Source: Klebsiella pneumoniae
Lineage (GTDB): Bacteria; Verrucomicrobiota; Verrucomicrobiia; Limisphaerales; SXTU01
Direction of reading: 5' to 3'
NCBI GenBank assembly: GCA_943330855.2
Contig: CALQJI020000044.1
Span: 1 to 41,123 of the forward strand
DNA: 41,123 nt
The translations under genes and the position numbers were made by a program. Position 1 is the first letter of the stretch; each line of letters starts with the position of its first letter. Below the pieces are notes generated by a model that was not told the DNA's origin, ran no database searches, and saw only the letters and a list, made by a program, of their open reading frames with translations. Below, piece after piece: positions 18,480 through 28,206 of the stretch.

Positions 18480-18593
18480 GCCAACGCTTCGCGCGCCTCG
18501 GGGGAGCGCACGCCCAGGCAACTTTATCCCCGCCTCCGGCACGGCCTCACCCAAACTTCATTCCCCGCAAAACCGAGGAGAACCGTATAAAAG

Positions 18594-18630
18594 AACAACT
18601 CCGCTGGCTTGCGCCTAGCGGAGTTGTTTT
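18594..18630. terminator. Bidirectional intrinsic terminator between the pseudopilin and Lys/Ala peptide genes
   Basis: A perfect 12-bp stem (AACAACTCCGCT at 18594-18605 with AGCGGAGTTGTT at 18617-18628) has an 11-base loop. It ends in TTTT on the plus strand. On the minus strand the stem is followed by CTTTTAT. It can therefore terminate the pseudopilin gene from the left and the small peptide gene from the right. Confidence 0.9.
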
Positions 18631-18644
18631 GGACTGATGAGTGA

Positions 18645-18692
18645 CTACTTCTTTTTAGCTGTTTTCTTAGCGGCTTTTTTCTTGGCTGCCAT
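18645..18692 (-). CDS. 15-residue Lys/Ala-rich peptide (histone-tail-like)
   Basis: The complete ORF MAAKKKAAKKTAKKK ends in TAG. Eight of its 15 residues are Lys. It is the same composition as the (A/K)AKK repeats in bacterial histone H1-like proteins, which bind DNA or RNA. Three things suggest that it is expressed. An AAAGGGGGTGAG Shine-Dalgarno (18699-18710) lies 6 bases from the ATG, which is unique in this window. A strong terminator begins 15 bases after the stop. A palindrome with a possible -10 lies just upstream. It may be a free nucleic-acid-binding peptide, a leader peptide controlling something by translation, or a degenerate remnant of a longer H1-like gene. It is divergent from mutS. 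I know of no named family this short. Confidence 0.6.
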   Translation of the reverse strand: MAAKKKAAKKTAKKK

Positions 18693-18698
18693 TTGTCA

Positions 18699-18710
18699 CT
18701 CACCCCCTTT
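18699..18710 (-). promoter_or_regulatory. Strong Shine-Dalgarno of the Lys/Ala peptide
   Basis: Read on the minus strand the site is AAAGGGGGTGAG. It matches AAGGAGGTGA, the ideal complement of the 16S 3' end, with one A-to-G change that can still pair as G-U. Spacing to the ATG is 6 bases. Most other genes in this window lack such a site. Confidence 0.7.
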
Positions 18711-18729
18711 CAACGCGCGCGAGCGCACG

Positions 18730-18745
18730 TTAGAATAAGTTCTAA
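18730..18745 (-). promoter_or_regulatory. Palindromic operator candidate overlapping a -10-like hexamer
   Basis: TTAGAA-TAAG-TTCTAA is a perfect 6-4-6 palindrome. On the minus strand TATTCT (18732-18737) within it could be a -10 element for the Lys/Ala peptide gene, but I see no good -35 at the right distance. The site could bind a dimeric repressor. The regulator is unknown; a control of divergent mutS is also possible. Confidence 0.35.
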
Positions 18746-18868
18746 AAATTTTCACGCACATGGTGTGATGTCGGCTGATGTGGATTTAATTAGCGGATTC
18801 GCCCCCGTCACGTCACGACAAAGTTTCACTTCGCGTCATTTTTCTTTGTCGCTATCGTCCCGCCCGCG

Positions 18869-21532
<2,664 letters not shown>

Positions 21533-21547
21533 ACGAACCCCAAGCCC

Positions 21548-22462
21548 ATGCACGAAGACAAACTCCTCCGCCTCACTGACTCCACCGGCGCCCTCGCCGT
21601 CATCGCTCCCGAACTCGGCGGCTGGTTACTGCGTTACGCGCGGCCCACGGCCAAGCACGGCCTCGTGGACGCGCTGCATTTCAGCCAGGCGGTTGTGGAC
21701 CGATATCCGAAGGAGATGTGGGCGGGGAATCCGCTGCTGTTCCCGATGGTCAGCTTCAACCACCTGCCGGGCCGCGAGCATCACTACGCGTGGGGCGGAC
21801 GCGAGTTTCCACTCGGACAACACGGGTTCGGGCGCCGGTCGGCGTGGAACGTCGTGGCGCGCGGCGAGTCGGCGATGACGATGGAGCTGGCGGACAGCGA
21901 CGCGACGCGCGCGGTGTATCCGTTCGCCTTCCGGCATCGCGTGACCTACCGGCTCGACGGCGGACGACTACACTTCGAGCAGACGGTGGAGAACCGCAGC
22001 GCGGAGCCGATGCCCTTCAGCACGGGGATTCATCCGTATTTCCAAGTGCCGCTCACGCCGCGCGGCGAGCGAAACCGGTGCTTCGTGAAAATCCCCGCGT
22101 GCCAGCACCTCACGCCGGACGCGCGGCACGAGCAGTTCACCGCCACGCCGCAAGCCGCGTCCGAACTCAGCGTGGCGCAGGACATCGCACACACGTTGTT
22201 CCTCGGCGAGTTCACGAAGCCCGAACTCGCGCTGGTGGACCCGGCAAGCGAACTGGAAATCATCCTCAACTGGCAGGACGCGCCACAGCATCGCTATTGC
22301 GCGTTGTGGTCGCGCACCACGGACGCACCGTTCTACTGCCTGGAGCCGTGGACCGCGCTGCCGAATTCCTTCACCCGCGCCCAACCCGGCGAGGTCATCG
22401 TGCTCGCGCCGGGCGAGACCTGCCGCGCGGCGATGTGGATGGAGCTGCGTGCGACTCGGTGA
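21548..22462 (+). CDS. Aldose 1-epimerase (galactose mutarotase-like) family protein
   Basis: The 304-residue beta-sandwich protein is of the aldose 1-epimerase/glucose-6-phosphate 1-epimerase superfamily. Key segments are NPLLFPMVSFNHLPG, GQHGFGRRSAW (with a conserved His), RHRVTYRLDGGRLHFEQTVENRS, the catalytic-His region STGIHPYFQVPL and the catalytic-Glu region FYCLEPWTALPNSF. The ATG at 21548 lies 15 bases after the mutS stop. It interconverts sugar anomers; whether the substrate is a free hexose or hexose 6-phosphate is not clear. The gene appears intact. Its partner in sugar use is not seen nearby. Confidence 0.88.
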   Translation: MHEDKLLRLTDSTGALAVIAPELGGWLLRYARPTAKHGLVDALHFSQAVVDRYPKEMWAGNPLLFPMVSFNHLPGREHHYAWGGREFPLGQHGFGRRSAWNVVARGESAMTMELADSDATRAVYPFAFRHRVTYRLDGGRLHFEQTVENRSAEPMPFSTGIHPYFQVPLTPRGERNRCFVKIPACQHLTPDARHEQFTATPQAASELSVAQDIAHTLFLGEFTKPELALVDPASELEIILNWQDAPQHRYCALWSRTTDAPFYCLEPWTALPNSFTRAQPGEVIVLAPGETCRAAMWMELRATR

Positions 22463-22585
22463 GGTGATGCGGGCGATTTCGCTAGGGCTCCCGTGCCGCT
22501 TTCCTTTCCTGCACTCCTGCTCTCTTTATAAATTCCCCTCGAATTCAGTGTTGGCGTCGTCGCGAATTTTCCTACCCTCCCGCCA

Positions 22586-24067
22586 ATGAACCTCTACGCC
22601 GCTTTCGCCGAGACTGTCGCGCGCCGCCGCTATCACCCGGCCATTTTTTGGGGCGAGGCGCAACTGGCTTACGATTGGATTGCCCAGCGCGCCGCGTGGC
22701 TTTCGCGCGCGCTGGCGAAGGACTTCTCCGTCCAACGCGGTGACCGCGTGGCCGTGTGGCTGAAGAACTGCCCGGAGTTTCCCGCCGCCCTCTTCGGCGT
22801 CTGGCGCGCGGGCGGGGTGGTGACGGTCATCAACAACTTCCTCAAGCCCGAGGAAGTCGCGTTCATCCTCGCCGACTCGGGTGCGCGGATTGTGATCACG
22901 GACGGCAGCCTCGCTGAAAATCAGGCCAAGCTCGCTGCGCTCCGGCCGGAGCTGAAGTTCCTTCGCATCGAAGACTTCGCCGCACTGGCCGAGGCGGAAG
23001 CCCCGTTGCCCGCCGACTTGAACGAGGCCGACCTCGCCGCGCTGCTCTACACCTCCGGCACCACCGGCCGGCCCAAGGGCGCGATGCTCACGCACGGCAA
23101 CTTCCTCGCCAACGTTGCGAGCTGCCTGACCTGCCTCGACTTCCACGACGAAGACCGACTGCTCGTGCTGTTGCCGCAGTTCCACAGTTTCATGTTCACC
23201 GTCGGCACGCTCTGCCCGCTGCTCAAGGGTGCAAGCGTCGTGCTCGTGAAATCCGTCAGCCCGTTCAAGCACGTGCTCGACGACATCACGCACCGGCGCG
23301 CGACGATGCTGCCCGCCGTGCCGCCCATTCACCGCGCACTCGCGGGGTTGCCGACGGGCGTCGAGCTGCCGTCCTTGCGGTTGTGCATCAGCGGCGGCGC
23401 GCCGTTGCCGATGGAAGTGTTGCGGCAGTTTCACACGCGCTTTCCGAAGCTGCCGCTCATTGAAGGCTACGGTCCGACCGAGTCCAGCCCGGTCGCGACC
23501 GTGAATCCCCTCTTTGGCACGCCCAAGGCCGGCAGCGTCGGGCTGCCGATTCCCGGCGTGGAGTTGAGTATCCGCGCTGATGACGGCAACGAACTCCCCG
23601 TGGGCGCGACCGGCGAGTTGTGCATCCGCGGACCGAACGTGATGCGCGGCTACTGGAATCAGCCGGAGGAAACCGCGCTCGTCCTGCGCGACGCTTGGCT
23701 CTACACCGGCGACCTCGGCCATCGCGACGCCGACGGCTTCTACTTCATCACCGACCGGAAGAAGGACATGCTGCTGGTCAACGGCATCAACGTCTATCCG
23801 CGCGAGGTTGAAGAGGTCATCCACAAGTTCCCCGGCGTGAAGGACGCCGCCGTCATCGGCGTGCCGGACGCGCGGCGCGGCGAGCAACCACTGGCGTTCG
23901 TGGTGCTGGCCGACGGCGTGGCGCTCGACGAAAAGGCGTTACACGACTTTGTGCGCGAGAAGCTGGCGGACTACAAAGTGCCGCGCCACTACCGCGTCCT
24001 GCCCGCGCTCCCGCGCAACGCGACCGGCAAGGTGCTTAAGACGGCGCTGCGCGAGATGGCGAAGTGA
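22586..24067 (+). CDS. Long-chain-fatty-acid--CoA ligase-like AMP-binding protein
   Basis: The 493-residue adenylate-forming enzyme activates a carboxylic acid with ATP and CoA. Motifs in order: A3 LLYTSGTTGRPKGAMLTHGN (from residue 153), GYGPTESSP (A5), YTGDLGHRDADGFYFITDRK (A7/A8 hinge, about 373-392), NGINVYPREVEEVIHKFPGV and the C-terminal catalytic lysine in RNATGKVLKTAL (Lys482). The protein resembles FadD-type long-chain acyl-CoA ligases, but the substrate cannot be fixed by eye. The leader ends CCTCCCGCCA before ATG 22586, with no Shine-Dalgarno. It is 79 bases upstream of the pelG-like gene, on the same strand. Confidence 0.9.
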   Translation: MNLYAAFAETVARRRYHPAIFWGEAQLAYDWIAQRAAWLSRALAKDFSVQRGDRVAVWLKNCPEFPAALFGVWRAGGVVTVINNFLKPEEVAFILADSGARIVITDGSLAENQAKLAALRPELKFLRIEDFAALAEAEAPLPADLNEADLAALLYTSGTTGRPKGAMLTHGNFLANVASCLTCLDFHDEDRLLVLLPQFHSFMFTVGTLCPLLKGASVVLVKSVSPFKHVLDDITHRRATMLPAVPPIHRALAGLPTGVELPSLRLCISGGAPLPMEVLRQFHTRFPKLPLIEGYGPTESSPVATVNPLFGTPKAGSVGLPIPGVELSIRADDGNELPVGATGELCIRGPNVMRGYWNQPEETALVLRDAWLYTGDLGHRDADGFYFITDRKKDMLLVNGINVYPREVEEVIHKFPGVKDAAVIGVPDARRGEQPLAFVVLADGVALDEKALHDFVREKLADYKVPRHYRVLPALPRNATGKVLKTALREMAK

Positions 24068-24146
24068 CTCGTGCCGGGGCCGCCGTGTGTCGGCTTGAAA
24101 TGAATCCTTGGTTTCGTGCGCGCCCTCATCATCCTTGCGTGCACAC

Positions 24147-25526
24147 ATGGCTGGCGTTGGCTTTGAACTGAACAAGCTGCTGGGCAAGTCGGGTTACACC
24201 GGACTGTTACAGGCTTATGGCTACGCGGCGCTCATCGGCAGCGGGCCGTGGCTGGTGTCGGTGATCTCGCTGGGGATGCTCGGCGCGGTGCTCACCACGG
24301 TGAGTGATGCGGACGAGTTACAAATGTTCTTCGTCAGCATCTCGCTGGTGTATGCGGTGACACTGGTGTTGAGCGGGCCGATTCAAATGGTGCTCACGCG
24401 GCACGCGGCAGACCACGAGTATGCCCGGGAACCGGAGAGGATTTACCCAACGTTCGTGTTCTCGGTCGCGTGGAGCATGCTGATGTTCTCGGTGGTCGGG
24501 TTGGTGATTTTCGTGGGGTGCGTTCCGGGGCCGCTAGTTTTCCGTCTGGCGGCGGCGATGCTCACGGCGTTCGTCGGCGGCATTTGGGTGGCGAGCATCT
24601 TCCTCACGGCCATCAAGGACTACGCGCAGGTGTTGTGGGGCTTCGCCATCGGCAGCGCGGCGAGCTTCGTCGGTGCGTGGATGTGTGGCCACTCGCACGG
24701 GGTGACGGGCGCGATGGTGGGCTTCACGCTGGGCCACGCGGTGCTGCTGCTGCTGCTCTTTCGCGCGATCTACACGGCGGTCGGCAACCGCGAGATGGGC
24801 GACCCCGACTTCGTCCGCTGTTTCCGAAAATACTGGCAACTCGCCCTGTGCGGCCTCTTCTACAATCTGGGCATCTGGATCGACAAATTTCTCTTTTGGT
24901 GGCTGGACCCTGCGGCGGAGCAAATCGCCGGACTGCTGCACTCCGCGCCGGTGTATGACCGCGTGGTGTATTTTGCGTTCCTGACCATCGTGCCGGGCAT
25001 GGCGGTGTTCCTGTTGAAGCTGGAGACAGATTTCTCGGTTGCGAATCATCACTTCTTTCAGCACGTGCTCAAGAAGGGCACGCTCGCCCAAGTCACCGAG
25101 CGCAAGCAGGGGATGATTGTGGCGTTGCAGGATGGCTTCGGCTTGTTGATCAAGGTGCAGGGGCTATTCACCATCGTGCTGATCCTGGGCGCGGAAAAAA
25201 TTCTGCCCGTCATCGGGCTCGGTGCGGTGCAGGCGGGTATCTTCCAAATCGCGCTGATCGGCACGTTCCTGCTGGTCCTCTTCATGTCGCTGCTGATGGT
25301 GCTGCACTACCTCGACAAACAGCGCGACGCGATGATCGCCTGTGCGATCTTTGCGGGGACGAACCTGCTGGTGACGTGGGGCAGCATCGTGGCGGGCGAG
25401 CGTTGGTTTGGCATTGGCTTCCTCGTGGCGGCGGGTTTGGGCACGGTGCTGTCGGGTTTCTGGGTGAACCAACATGTGCGGAGCTTGGAATATGACACCT
25501 TCACCCCTCAGCCGTTGTATGGCTGA
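24147..25526 (+). CDS. pelG: PelG-like exopolysaccharide transporter (MATE/PST-like membrane protein)
   Basis: The 459-residue polytopic membrane protein has about 12 hydrophobic helices. The start MAGVGFELNKLLGKSGYTG followed by AYGYAALIGSGPWL is characteristic of PelG, the inner-membrane transporter of the Pel exopolysaccharide system; DKFLFWWLDP and DRVVYFAFLTIVPGMAVFLL also fit. PelG normally works with PelD, PelE and the glycosyltransferase PelF. None of these is in this window, so the gene is an orphan here. ATG 24147 is chosen by the family N terminus; an in-frame upstream GTG at 24108 adds 13 residues without support. The gene ends next to an inverted heptamer element. Confidence 0.85.
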   Translation: MAGVGFELNKLLGKSGYTGLLQAYGYAALIGSGPWLVSVISLGMLGAVLTTVSDADELQMFFVSISLVYAVTLVLSGPIQMVLTRHAADHEYAREPERIYPTFVFSVAWSMLMFSVVGLVIFVGCVPGPLVFRLAAAMLTAFVGGIWVASIFLTAIKDYAQVLWGFAIGSAASFVGAWMCGHSHGVTGAMVGFTLGHAVLLLLLFRAIYTAVGNREMGDPDFVRCFRKYWQLALCGLFYNLGIWIDKFLFWWLDPAAEQIAGLLHSAPVYDRVVYFAFLTIVPGMAVFLLKLETDFSVANHHFFQHVLKKGTLAQVTERKQGMIVALQDGFGLLIKVQGLFTIVLILGAEKILPVIGLGAVQAGIFQIALIGTFLLVLFMSLLMVLHYLDKQRDAMIACAIFAGTNLLVTWGSIVAGERWFGIGFLVAAGLGTVLSGFWVNQHVRSLEYDTFTPQPLYG

Positions 25527-25603
25527 GGAGAGGGACAGAAGAAAGAGGATAGAAGCGCCTGAGTGACCTTTCTTCTCTATCCGCTATCCTCTATCTTCTC
25601 TCG
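25527..25603. repeat. Inverted pair of 7-bp-period (CTATC/CTTCT-type) arrays between convergent genes
   Basis: The right part (25575-25602) consists of heptamers CTCTATC, CGCTATC, CTCTATC, TTCTCTC. The left part (25527-25556), read as its reverse complement, gives TTCTATC, CTCTTTC, TTCTGTC. The two arms can pair over about 25 bases around a 16-base centre. The element fills the gap between the pelG-like and HNH genes and could end transcription from both sides, although no T-run is present. Confidence 0.7.
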
Positions 25604-25604
25604 C

Positions 25605-26216
25605 TCAATCCCCGAGTTCCACGTTCCAATAGGCGAGGTCGAGGAAGTGCTTCCAACTGTCGTGGTATTCCACGCCGAAGGTGACCTGCACGAAGGGCCG
25701 CCACTTGGGCTTCTTGGGCTTACGGATGAGACGCATCCCGCACTCGGCGGGCGAATGGTTGCTCTTGCGCGTGTTACAGGGCACACAGGAACACACGATG
25801 TTTTCCCAAGTCGTCGGGCCGCCGCGGTCGCGGGGGACGATGTGATCGAGGTTCAAGTCCTTCCGGTCGAGCGTTTGACCGCAGTATTGGCAGGTGTTCT
25901 TGTCGCGCTCGAAGATGTTGTGGCGCGTGAACTTCACTTCCTTGCGCGGCAGGCGGTCGAACACCGCGAGCATAATGACGCGCGGCACGCGGAGCCGGAA
26001 GGAAATGCCCCGCACGGACTCCGGGTGCGGCTCGCGGCGGGAGAAATCTGCCCACTCGGGAAAGTCGTAGGTCTGAAACGCGCCGCACTGATCCCCGAGC
26101 ACGACTTGCGCATGGCCTTGAAAGAGAAGGGAGAGGGCTCGCCGTGCGGTGCAGATGTTTACTGCCTGCCACAAACGGTTCAGAACGAGCACTGGTTGGT
26201 TGAGAAGCGTAGCCAT
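25605..26216 (-). CDS. HNH endonuclease family protein
   Basis: The 203-residue protein has the beta-beta-alpha metal HNH fold. Zinc-knuckle pairs are CQYC (Cys109 and Cys112) and CVPC (Cys144 and Cys147). The metal-site His125 is in NLDHIVPRDRGG, with TTWENIV after it. The N-terminal half (VLVLNRLWQAVNICTARRAL) and PRVIMLAVFDRLPRKEVKFTR match a widespread housekeeping-like group of HNH proteins found in Verrucomicrobia and cyanobacteria, often with no known substrate. ATG 26216 gives this conserved N terminus; an upstream in-frame start at 26330 adds basic residues without similarity. It is not near any restriction or mobile genes, so a restriction role is unlikely. Confidence 0.88.
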   Translation of the reverse strand: MATLLNQPVLVLNRLWQAVNICTARRALSLLFQGHAQVVLGDQCGAFQTYDFPEWADFSRREPHPESVRGISFRLRVPRVIMLAVFDRLPRKEVKFTRHNIFERDKNTCQYCGQTLDRKDLNLDHIVPRDRGGPTTWENIVCSCVPCNTRKSNHSPAECGMRLIRKPKKPKWRPFVQVTFGVEYHDSWKHFLDLAYWNVELGD

Positions 26217-26348
26217 AACCGCCGCAATGCGCGCGGAACGTAGCAACGTGGCTTCTCGCGTGTCAATGGCCGTGGCCGCTCGCTGACAGTGAAAAATGCG
26301 CTGAAAATGGGGGTGGAACGCACGGTTCAATCAGTCAGTGCGATGCGG

Positions 26349-26423
26349 CCGGAGCGCGGCACTCCATGCCATAGCGGGTGATAAGAACGGGGGCGTGAAC
26401 GCTCAGAGCCGCCCGCGCTCCGG
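26349..26423. repeat. GGAGCGC-type palindromic element, copy 1
   Basis: CCGGAGCGCGG (26349-26359) and CCGCGCTCCGG (26413-26423) are exact reverse complements, 53 bases apart. The core CGGAGCGC recurs in the palindromes at 30552-30730 and 40500-40530. It lies upstream of the HNH gene (minus strand) and beyond the terminator of the unknown protein gene. Confidence 0.6.
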
Positions 26424-26433
26424 GTCGGGCAGT

Positions 26434-26465
26434 AAAAAACCCGGAGGCGTTTCATCGCCTCCGGG
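26434..26465 (-). terminator. Intrinsic terminator of the Arg/Gly-rich protein gene
   Basis: A perfect 10-bp stem (CCCGGAGGCG with CGCCTCCGGG, 26440-26449 and 26456-26465) surrounds a 6-base loop. On the minus strand it is followed by six T. It lies 20 bases after the stop codon of the gene at 26486-28021. Confidence 0.93.
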
Positions 26466-26485
26466 TCGTGATTGTCAGAATGAAA

Positions 26486-28021
26486 CTACGCGCCTAGGAG
26501 GAGCGGCACGCCTAGGAAGACGGGCAAGTAGCGGCGCTCGGCACGCGGGGCGCGCTCGAGCCTCGGCAGGCCTTCGGGCCGGGGCTGCGGGGCGGGGCGG
26601 GCCAGCGGCTTCTTGGCGGTCTCGATGAAACCGTTGGCGAATTCGATGACGTGACCTTGATGGACGAGCCAGTGCAGGTCGCTGTTGATGGCTGATTGCT
26701 CGGCGGTCGTGTCTGGCACGATGGGCACGGCTGCGGGTTGGCCTTCCACTGGGACAGGGATGGTGATGACCGAGGGCGCAGGGGCGAGGATCTCGATGAG
26801 TTTGCGCCGGGTGCACTTGGGCGTGGCGTCGATGCACTCGATGAGGCGGCGCAAGTTTGGCGAGACGGGCGTGGCCGCCATGTCGAGGTAGGTGGGCCGC
26901 GCAACGCTGACGTGCGTGATGGACTTTTGGACCTTGAAGAACTGGAGTCCGTGACGGCTGAACTGAGTGCAGAGCGTGTTGACCAGCTTCAGCGGGAAAC
27001 GCACCTGATCCTCTACCACGAGGTTGAAGATGCGGCGCAGCACGGGTGAGGACTGGCCAATGTTGACGCCCAGCAGGGTGTGGGACGCGACGGATTTGAA
27101 GAGGTTCGGCAGGTGCGTGGCCTTGAAGTGGGCCTCGACCTCAGCACGCACGTTGAACTTGAGCGGCTCGGGGATGTTGAGCGCAGTGAACTCGGTCTTG
27201 AAGCTGGATTCCTCGACCCATTGTTTCACGACGGCTTCATCGCGCACGATTTGGACCCGTGACTTGAACATCTCGAAGGGCACCCGGCTGAAGCGCTCGG
27301 CGTGCAGCTTGTGGAGCTTGGTCTGATAGTCGTGGTAGTTGGGCGGGCCGAGGATGATGCCGCTCATTCCGCATTGGGCCACGAAGGTGTAAGTGCCCTT
27401 GGGGGCATCGCCGGCGATCCGCTCCGTGGAGTAGAAGGTGTTGAAGTGGCGGCTGAGAAGGTGCCCAGTCACCTCGGCCTCGGAGAGCCAGAGCGTCTCG
27501 TCGAGTGTGCAGAGGAAGAGCGGAGCCGCGACGGTCTCGCCCGTCTTCACCACCCTGTAGGTGATGGTGAAGCGGTCGGGCTTCTTGAGGATGAGGTGCG
27601 CGATGTCGAAGATGGGGTAGGCGCGACCCGTGAGCTTGATCTGGCGGGCGAGGCCTTCCACACCCTTGTCCTCGGGCATGAGATCCACGTCAAAGTCCGG
27701 CAGCGGGGCGGGGGCCTCGCGGCGCGGTTCGTCGCGGCGGTCATCACGATCGCGGGGGCCGCGACCGGGCCCGGAGCGCGGTCCGCCTGGGCCGTCACGG
27801 CGCGGGCCACCGGGGCCACCGGGACGCGGGCCACCACCGGGGCTGTCACGGCGAGGAGGGCGGTCGCCAAAAGGGCGGTCGCCGCGTCCGCGACGTCCGC
27901 TGCCACCGGCTTCTTCGTCGCCTCGGTAGTTAGCGTAGCGGTTGGTTTCAGTGCCCTGCTTCGCCCATGCGGGGAGCAGTTGCAGTTCCAAATCAAGTTC
28001 AGTATCGGGCTGTTGGCTCAT
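26486..28021 (-). CDS. Unknown protein with an N-terminal Arg/Gly/Pro-rich disordered region
   Basis: The 511-residue protein has no domain that I recognise. Residues 1-35 form a short conserved-looking head (ELDLELQLLPAWAKQ). Residues 36-105 are a disordered RGG-like stretch (for example SGRRGRGDRPFGDRPPRR and GPGGPRSGPGRGPRDRD). Residues 106-440 form a structured part with segments FDVDLMPEDKGVEGLARQIK, YPIFDIAHLILKKPDRF, LSRHFNTFYSTERIA, FKVQKSITHVSVARPTYLD. The C-terminal end (about 450-511) has LHWLVHQGHVIEFANGFIET (helix-turn-helix-like) and a hydrophobic tail. RGG-type regions bind RNA in other proteins, so a role with RNA is plausible but inferred. ATG 28021 is chosen because the in-frame ATG upstream at 28192 adds low-similarity sequence. 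It is divergent from purL and has its own terminator. Confidence 0.75.
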   Translation of the reverse strand: MSQQPDTELDLELQLLPAWAKQGTETNRYANYRGDEEAGGSGRRGRGDRPFGDRPPRRDSPGGGPRPGGPGGPRRDGPGGPRSGPGRGPRDRDDRRDEPRREAPAPLPDFDVDLMPEDKGVEGLARQIKLTGRAYPIFDIAHLILKKPDRFTITYRVVKTGETVAAPLFLCTLDETLWLSEAEVTGHLLSRHFNTFYSTERIAGDAPKGTYTFVAQCGMSGIILGPPNYHDYQTKLHKLHAERFSRVPFEMFKSRVQIVRDEAVVKQWVEESSFKTEFTALNIPEPLKFNVRAEVEAHFKATHLPNLFKSVASHTLLGVNIGQSSPVLRRIFNLVVEDQVRFPLKLVNTLCTQFSRHGLQFFKVQKSITHVSVARPTYLDMAATPVSPNLRRLIECIDATPKCTRRKLIEILAPAPSVITIPVPVEGQPAAVPIVPDTTAEQSAINSDLHWLVHQGHVIEFANGFIETAKKPLARPAPQPRPEGLPRLERAPRAERRYLPVFLGVPLLLGA

Positions 28022-28206
28022 GATCAATGCGACGGCGATTAGCACGCCGGGGCGAAAGCGTCGGGGACAGTGGGCCGCTGCTTGGAGGAATGCAAGCGTC
28101 TCGCAAGCGAGATTTATGAGGCGGACTAGCGATTTGCTTGCCGCCCCCGGCGCGACTGCCCATTCTCGCCGCGTTTTTTGAAACCGTTCCACCTGACTGA
28201 CGCCCG

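Larger units (their letters stand above)
18480..18868. other. Intergenic region carrying a bidirectional terminator, a tiny minus-strand gene and divergent promoters
   Basis: From left to right: about 110 bases with nothing recognised, the hairpin terminator (18594-18630), the 15-codon Lys/Ala peptide gene on the minus strand (18645-18692) with its ribosome binding site, the palindrome TTAGAATAAGTTCTAA (18730-18745), then an AT-rich mutS leader containing CGTCACGTCACGAC near 18806. Confidence 0.6.

Noticed and set aside
25605..26216. HNH gene as part of a restriction or homing system
   Set aside because: No methylase, specificity subunit, intron or mobile gene is adjacent; the protein matches a housekeeping-like HNH group.
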